Below are positions 59,501 to 64,000 of a stretch of DNA of 64,000 nt, piece by piece; within the stretch, counting starts at the first letter, position 1, and each line of letters opens with the position of its first letter. Under the pieces are notes generated by a model. The model did no database searches and was not told the origin of the DNA. It was given only the letters and a program-made list of their open reading frames with translations. Made by a program: the position numbers and the translations under genes. Location: the NCBI RefSeq assembly GCF_018691265.1, contig NW_024881295.1, positions 19,081,904 through 19,145,903 of the forward strand, given 5' to 3'. Origin of the DNA: Tyto alba. Taxonomy: Eukaryota > Chordata > Aves > Strigiformes > Tytonidae.

Positions 59501-61395
59501 GCTAAGCTTGAAGGAGAGTGGTGCTATTTTTTCAGGTGTGACCTGCCCTAACCTTAGTATTCAGACTAAACATTTGCATGTCCGAATGTTAATTTTACAG
59601 ATGTATTCTTTCTAACAGTTATAAAACAAACTGTGATGAGACACACTTTAAAATAGTTTTGTACTTAAGCAGACAGCTTGACATTATCAGATACCGAATC
59701 TGTATGCTGCAGTTTTGTTGATACTACATCAACACAGAATTGTAAGACTTTATAATTTCTTTTTCTCATACTAGTGATTACTGAGACTAGACTCACAATA
59801 CACGGTTGTGCAAAACATTTGACTGAGCGCAGCTGCACTTGTGTTTCTTGAAGCCTCAAATCTTCATTTATTTATTGTTTAATCAGATACACTCAAACTC
59901 TGAAAAGGAAATGGGCTTGTAATATTATCATGCCTTGAAAATACAGTAGTTCATTACAGAAGAGACAACTGTCAGAGAATATGGATATTTAACTCATTTA
60001 CTAATCCTACTACCCCATTTCTCCTTCTTACTCGTTATTGTTTTTGTCCATTTTGAAAGTGATGAGTAACTGAATTGTTTCATCCTCTTGGGCTACATTC
60101 CTCTACATCGCTCCAAAAACTCCTGGTCTGCTCTGCATCAGTGTCCCTCCTCTTGCCTTTATTTCTTCCTCTAATGTCAGATGTTTTGTGTGTTTAACTT
60201 TCCCCCCTCTCATTGAGCTGTTCCTCCCATTTTCTTCTGTGACGCATTTTTCCCACACCAGACTGACCTCTAAATTCAATATAACTCACAGAAGAGTGGT
60301 CCACTCAGGTTATCTCCTCTGCAGTGCCCTCACTCTTTGTGCCTAGATCTGCCTGTGTGTCTTCACTCTCCCAACCCCATCATAAAGTAATCCTTTTCCA
60401 TTCTCTGTAGTTAATTGAAGCTATTTGGGATGTCTGTAGTTCTAAATTTTAATAGAAAGTGAAGAAGGACTGAGCAGGCACAGGAGTTTTGTTTTGCCCT
60501 AGAAGTTCATGAACCACAATCCACTACTTGTTTGGTCAGAAATTAGAGAGGAAGGTGAAACTAGATGTTTTTTCATTGCTTTACTTCCCCTATTTATCTT
60601 TTTAATGTTTGCAACTGTCACAAAAAAAAATCACAGAGTTCTACTTGGTGATGCCATGAAAACACTATGAAATTTCAGAATGGGCCAGCTGCAGCATTCA
60701 GCATTTATCATGGTGCAAAGAGACACCAGGCAGTTGAATGTGAAACATTACCCTAGTCAGCCAAAAGGATGGACGTTGTTTTGTCCTCTGAAAGTCTTCC
60801 ATTAAGGTCATTTGTCTTTGGCTAGCCTTACTCTAGGGGAATATTAAAAACATACTTTATGTCTGCAAAGACTGACTGCTTTGTATGTAGATGACATATA
60901 TATTTGTGAAAAATCTAGAGTCACCTTCCCTATAACATTGATGATTCTGTTAAATGAATGGAAGTTAATTTCAAGAGATATGATGAATGATAACAAATGG
61001 CAAGTCATGTGTTTATAAAGGTCACACCCAGTTTGACCTATGTTTGCTAAAACTGTAATTCAAATGAACATTCCAAATTTGCTTTATCTATTTATTAAAT
61101 AAATCAGAGGATAGATGATGAATGCAAGGTAAATGAGGCTTAAAGATTTAACAGATTTATCAGTTCTATATCTTAACTAGAGGAGTTTCTGTAGGTTACT
61201 AAAATGACATCTATTCATTTAATTAAACACCTGTCTCAAATGACTCCTTTACAGTTAGCTTAGAATGAGTACTCCATTCATACAGAAGACTTTTTTTGTT
61301 TGGAAATCTACAAACTACAAGAAGAAACATAAAAAATGTTCAAACTTGCTATTTCCCCAAATAGTTGTAACGCAACCATTTAATGTGACTCTGAG

Positions 61396-61410
61396 TTTTT
61401 TTTTTTTTTT
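61396..61410 (+). repeat. Poly-T run, 15 bases
   Basis: An uninterrupted T run followed by CTGTTTCTC. Confidence 0.9.
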
Positions 61411-63654
61411 CTGTTTCTCTATTAATGATACATTATTGATCATTCAAAGGATGTTACAATAAACAATCTCATTGCAGTAGCTGTGAAAAATAAATGCAGT
61501 ACTGATGAGATGAAAACAACTTCATTTGCTAAAGCAAATGTTAGATTTTGCTTGCAACAGTTGAAAAATTTCCTTCATATCTCAGAGAACAGCAAGCCAT
61601 GTACCAGGTTAGCTGATCTATTAAAGATTAGTGGCTCAAAATTTTTTCACTTTTTAATTTTTGTCTTGAACACAGGCCTTTTAGTCTTGTGCATTTTTCT
61701 CAACTTTCCCTAGTTCTTCCACAATAAAAACACATAGTAGAAACAATTCTTGTATACATGTTTGCTGGGACTGCAACATCCACCTTCCCATGCTCCATCA
61801 CTCTTCTGTCAATACATTTTTAAGTTTATTCAGGTTTTCCACAACTTGGCTAAATTTGTTACATTTTCTTAAACATTTAGCAAAGAAAACTTAAAAAGTA
61901 CCAACTGCTGCACAATATTAAGAAGTGAAGTACTGTTAACATTGTATTAGCAGTCTACATAGGGTTATATTAATGTTGTATGTTTGGCTAACATATTTGT
62001 TTCATAATAGAATTTTTAGTGTTTATCATAGTATTTCCTAAATTTACCGTTTATTTTGTTAAATAATAAAAAAAAACCAAACAGAAATAACTTCTTGTGT
62101 TTTTATTAATACCTAGTAGTTTTCTCATGATTAACCCGTTCTAACAATCTCTGTTTAATGTCAGACAATATCTGTTGCCTTTAAGCCATTTTTAACAACC
62201 CAAACACTTTTATATACTTATTGGAATTATGTTGGAGCAGGATACTTCTTAACATGGCAGATGTGCTCTTTGGTATCTGCATTCTTCTAAAATTTCCCAG
62301 GGAGTTTTATGAAATACCTTTAATAAAAATTCTTAGCTGGTATTCAGCTGAGCCATGCCAACCTAGCAAATTATTCTTGGGAAGCTGTGTAACAGAAAAG
62401 AGAAAGCTTGAATGGCAATGATGTAATTTCCAGCTATTTCCAAAAGAATAATATCTTAGGCTGAACTTACTATATTCAAAACACACACAGTTGGTTGATT
62501 ACTTTTTCAATGGCAATGGTGGGATTACTCATGCATGACCTGTTGAGAGCAAGAACTCTGTAACAACATTTTTAGATACCAGGAACTGATGGCGTATCAT
62601 TTTTTTTCTAAATTTGTTGTGCAGGATACACAAGATAGCCTTCAGGTGGGCTGTATGGTTACACTGAGGTTGCTTTGAGGCACAGTCTGTTAGAAGTGAA
62701 TGGTTACCTGAGACAGCTGAGTATCATCCAGTATTTGAAACCTGTCTGATGTGTAAGATTTTCCTCCAGCAATTCTATAACCTCATCTACTGAAGCAACA
62801 GCAAAATCTTACTTGAATCAATACAGCACTACATCCAGATAATATCATCCATAAATTTGATTTGTTTAACTTCAAAATAAGTATCTTTCTAACAGCTGAA
62901 CAGCTGTTGGTGTGGTGCCTTGTTACATGTCCCTTGAAGTTCGGAAGGTTCTAGCAAGATGCAGAGCCATTCTGTTGCTTTTCCTCATTTCAGAAGATCA
63001 GGCTGACAGTAGCAAGTACTGAGAGTAATTATTTGCCTGCTCTGATTCTAGTGCATTTCTCAGTAAGTCTAGCTATTAAAATATAACCTGTGTCTCAGTA
63101 TTTTGAAAAACTGAGCTTTATATAAGGCAAGTTCTAGGGAAAAGTTAGAAATTTTAATCCCTTTTGCTAAGGGCTATTAAAAAATTACAAAGACTCCCTT
63201 TTAGAATTTGTGCTCGTGGAGAGTCCATTTGCATGTGGATTTTGGAGCCCATTTATTTGGTTTTATTCGTCATTCAGAGTGATCCAGTGGCATAGCAACA
63301 TGTTACATTTCTTCCTTCAGTTGATGGGTGTTTATACAAGTACTTGGAAAAGAACAGAACAAAAACAACTCAGTTTTTCAGTACTGCTTTTATTCATCAC
63401 AGTTTTTAAAATCAGTTGTTTATGTATCTGTGCCATTGATAATTTAAGACCTAGTTTATGAGTCCCAGTATTTTTATGCTGAGAAAGGATTCTGAAACAG
63501 AGGAGTCTATTTTGAAACAGAACAGTATTTCAAGGTACTTGTTTACGTTTATCAAGTTTTCTTATGAACAGGTAGCTGTTGTGAATCTTGGAGATTGTTT
63601 ATAAACCTGGTTTCAATTATATATGTATAAAAGAAAAGGTTCCCAGGAGAACTT

Positions 63655-63948
63655 ATTGTAGCTTTTCAGTGTATAAAGTATAAAGAGGGCTTATAAGAAA
63701 GTTGGAGAGAAATTTTCTGTCAAGGCCTGTAGTGATAGGACAAGGGGCAATGGTTTTAAACTGAAAGAGGGTAGATTTAGATTGAATGTAAGAAAGATAT
63801 TTTTTACAAGGGTGGCTGCTCAGAAAAGTTGTGGATGCCCCCTCCCTGGAACTGTTCAAAGTCAGGTTGGCTGAGGCTTTGAGGGGGATTGGAACTAGGT
63901 GATCTTTAAAGGTCCTTTCCCACCCAAACCATTCTATGATTCTATGAT
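63655..63948 (+). mobile_element. CR1 LINE, 5'-truncated 3' end (younger-looking)
   Basis: The order is that of a CR1 3' end: GGGCTTATAAGAAAGTTGG, TAGTGATAGGACAAGGGGCA, ATGGTTTTAAACTGAAAGAG, GTTGTGGATGCCCCCTCCCT, GGAACTAGGTGATC, TTCCCACCCAAACC. It finishes with two intact octamers (ATTCTATG) plus ATAA. Compared with the usual CR1 order, two segments appear deleted: the TGAGACACTGGAACAGGTTG part before GCTCAGAAAAG (around 63812), and the CTGGTCTAGTGGAAGG part after GAGGCTTTGAG (around 63880). The intact octamers suggest it is younger than the copies at 7.7 and 44 kb. It has no coding capacity. Confidence 0.92.
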
Positions 63949-64000
63949 AAAAATACAGAAAACTGAAGTTGGAAGAAAAGGTGGAAAAGGGTGGTATATA
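63949..64000. other. Window end, no feature recognised
   Basis: Purine-rich unique sequence after the CR1 terminus. Nothing recognisable. Confidence 0.5.

Larger units (their letters stand above)
54450..63654. other. Non-coding AT-rich stretch
   Basis: The longest part without a sizeable transposon. No gene recognised. It contains a T21 run (55320-55340), a GTT microsatellite (55762-55787), an ancient-repeat arm (56521-56560) and a T15 run (61396-61410). All open frames are under 90 codons and resemble nothing known. Confidence 0.6.

Overview
The window reads as non-coding DNA from a bird, most likely a neoavian species. Two things point there. First, CR1 retrotransposon 3' ends carry the ATTCTATG-type terminal octamer repeat (for example near 63931-63948). 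Second, there are ERVL-type LTRs with the TGTCGTGG...CCAGGACA ends that I know from bird genomes. Most of the window is AT-rich and CpG-poor, with few transposons and almost no dinucleotide microsatellites. I recognise no cellular protein-coding gene, tRNA, rRNA or CRISPR array. The open reading frames present are either CR1 reverse-transcriptase remains or short frames that look like chance. The window is therefore probably a gene desert or the inside of a very long intron.

Layout. 1-7.7 kb is unique sequence with a purine-rich tract, a perfect small hairpin, a T24 run and one long but unsupported ORF. A short, old CR1 3' end lies at 7.70-7.90 kb. 7.9-16.2 kb is AT-rich and includes an 89-bp piece of an ERVL-type LTR at 13.2 kb. 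A collapsed LTR fragment on the other strand follows at 16.24-16.38 kb. 16.4-29.9 kb is unique sequence with three less ordinary patches: a possible transcript 3' end at 24.2-25.3 kb with overlapping AATAAA signals, a self-complementary AATAAA hairpin at 26.0 kb, and a GC-rich block at 27.4-27.9 kb. A 1067-bp solo LTR at 29906-30972 is flanked by the 5-bp duplication GTTAG. 31-43.9 kb contains a CpG-rich island with an A-rich tail near 33.8-33.97 kb and a degraded CR1 piece at 39.4 kb. A 1-kb 5'-truncated CR1 lies at 43.9-44.9 kb (+). A 494-bp solo LTR at 49764-50257 is flanked by GAAAG. A 0.93-kb CR1 lies at 53.5-54.45 kb (-). Unique AT-rich sequence follows, and a shorter, younger-looking CR1 3' end sits at 63.66-63.95 kb.

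There are no genes here acting together. The interpretable content is retroelement history plus a few possible regulatory or transcript-end signals. One window-scale pattern stands out: by eye, 11 of the 12 homopolymer runs of 15 or more bases are T on the given strand. This could reflect transcription of the window from the plus strand, but I could not test that. I found no previously undescribed system that I can defend.
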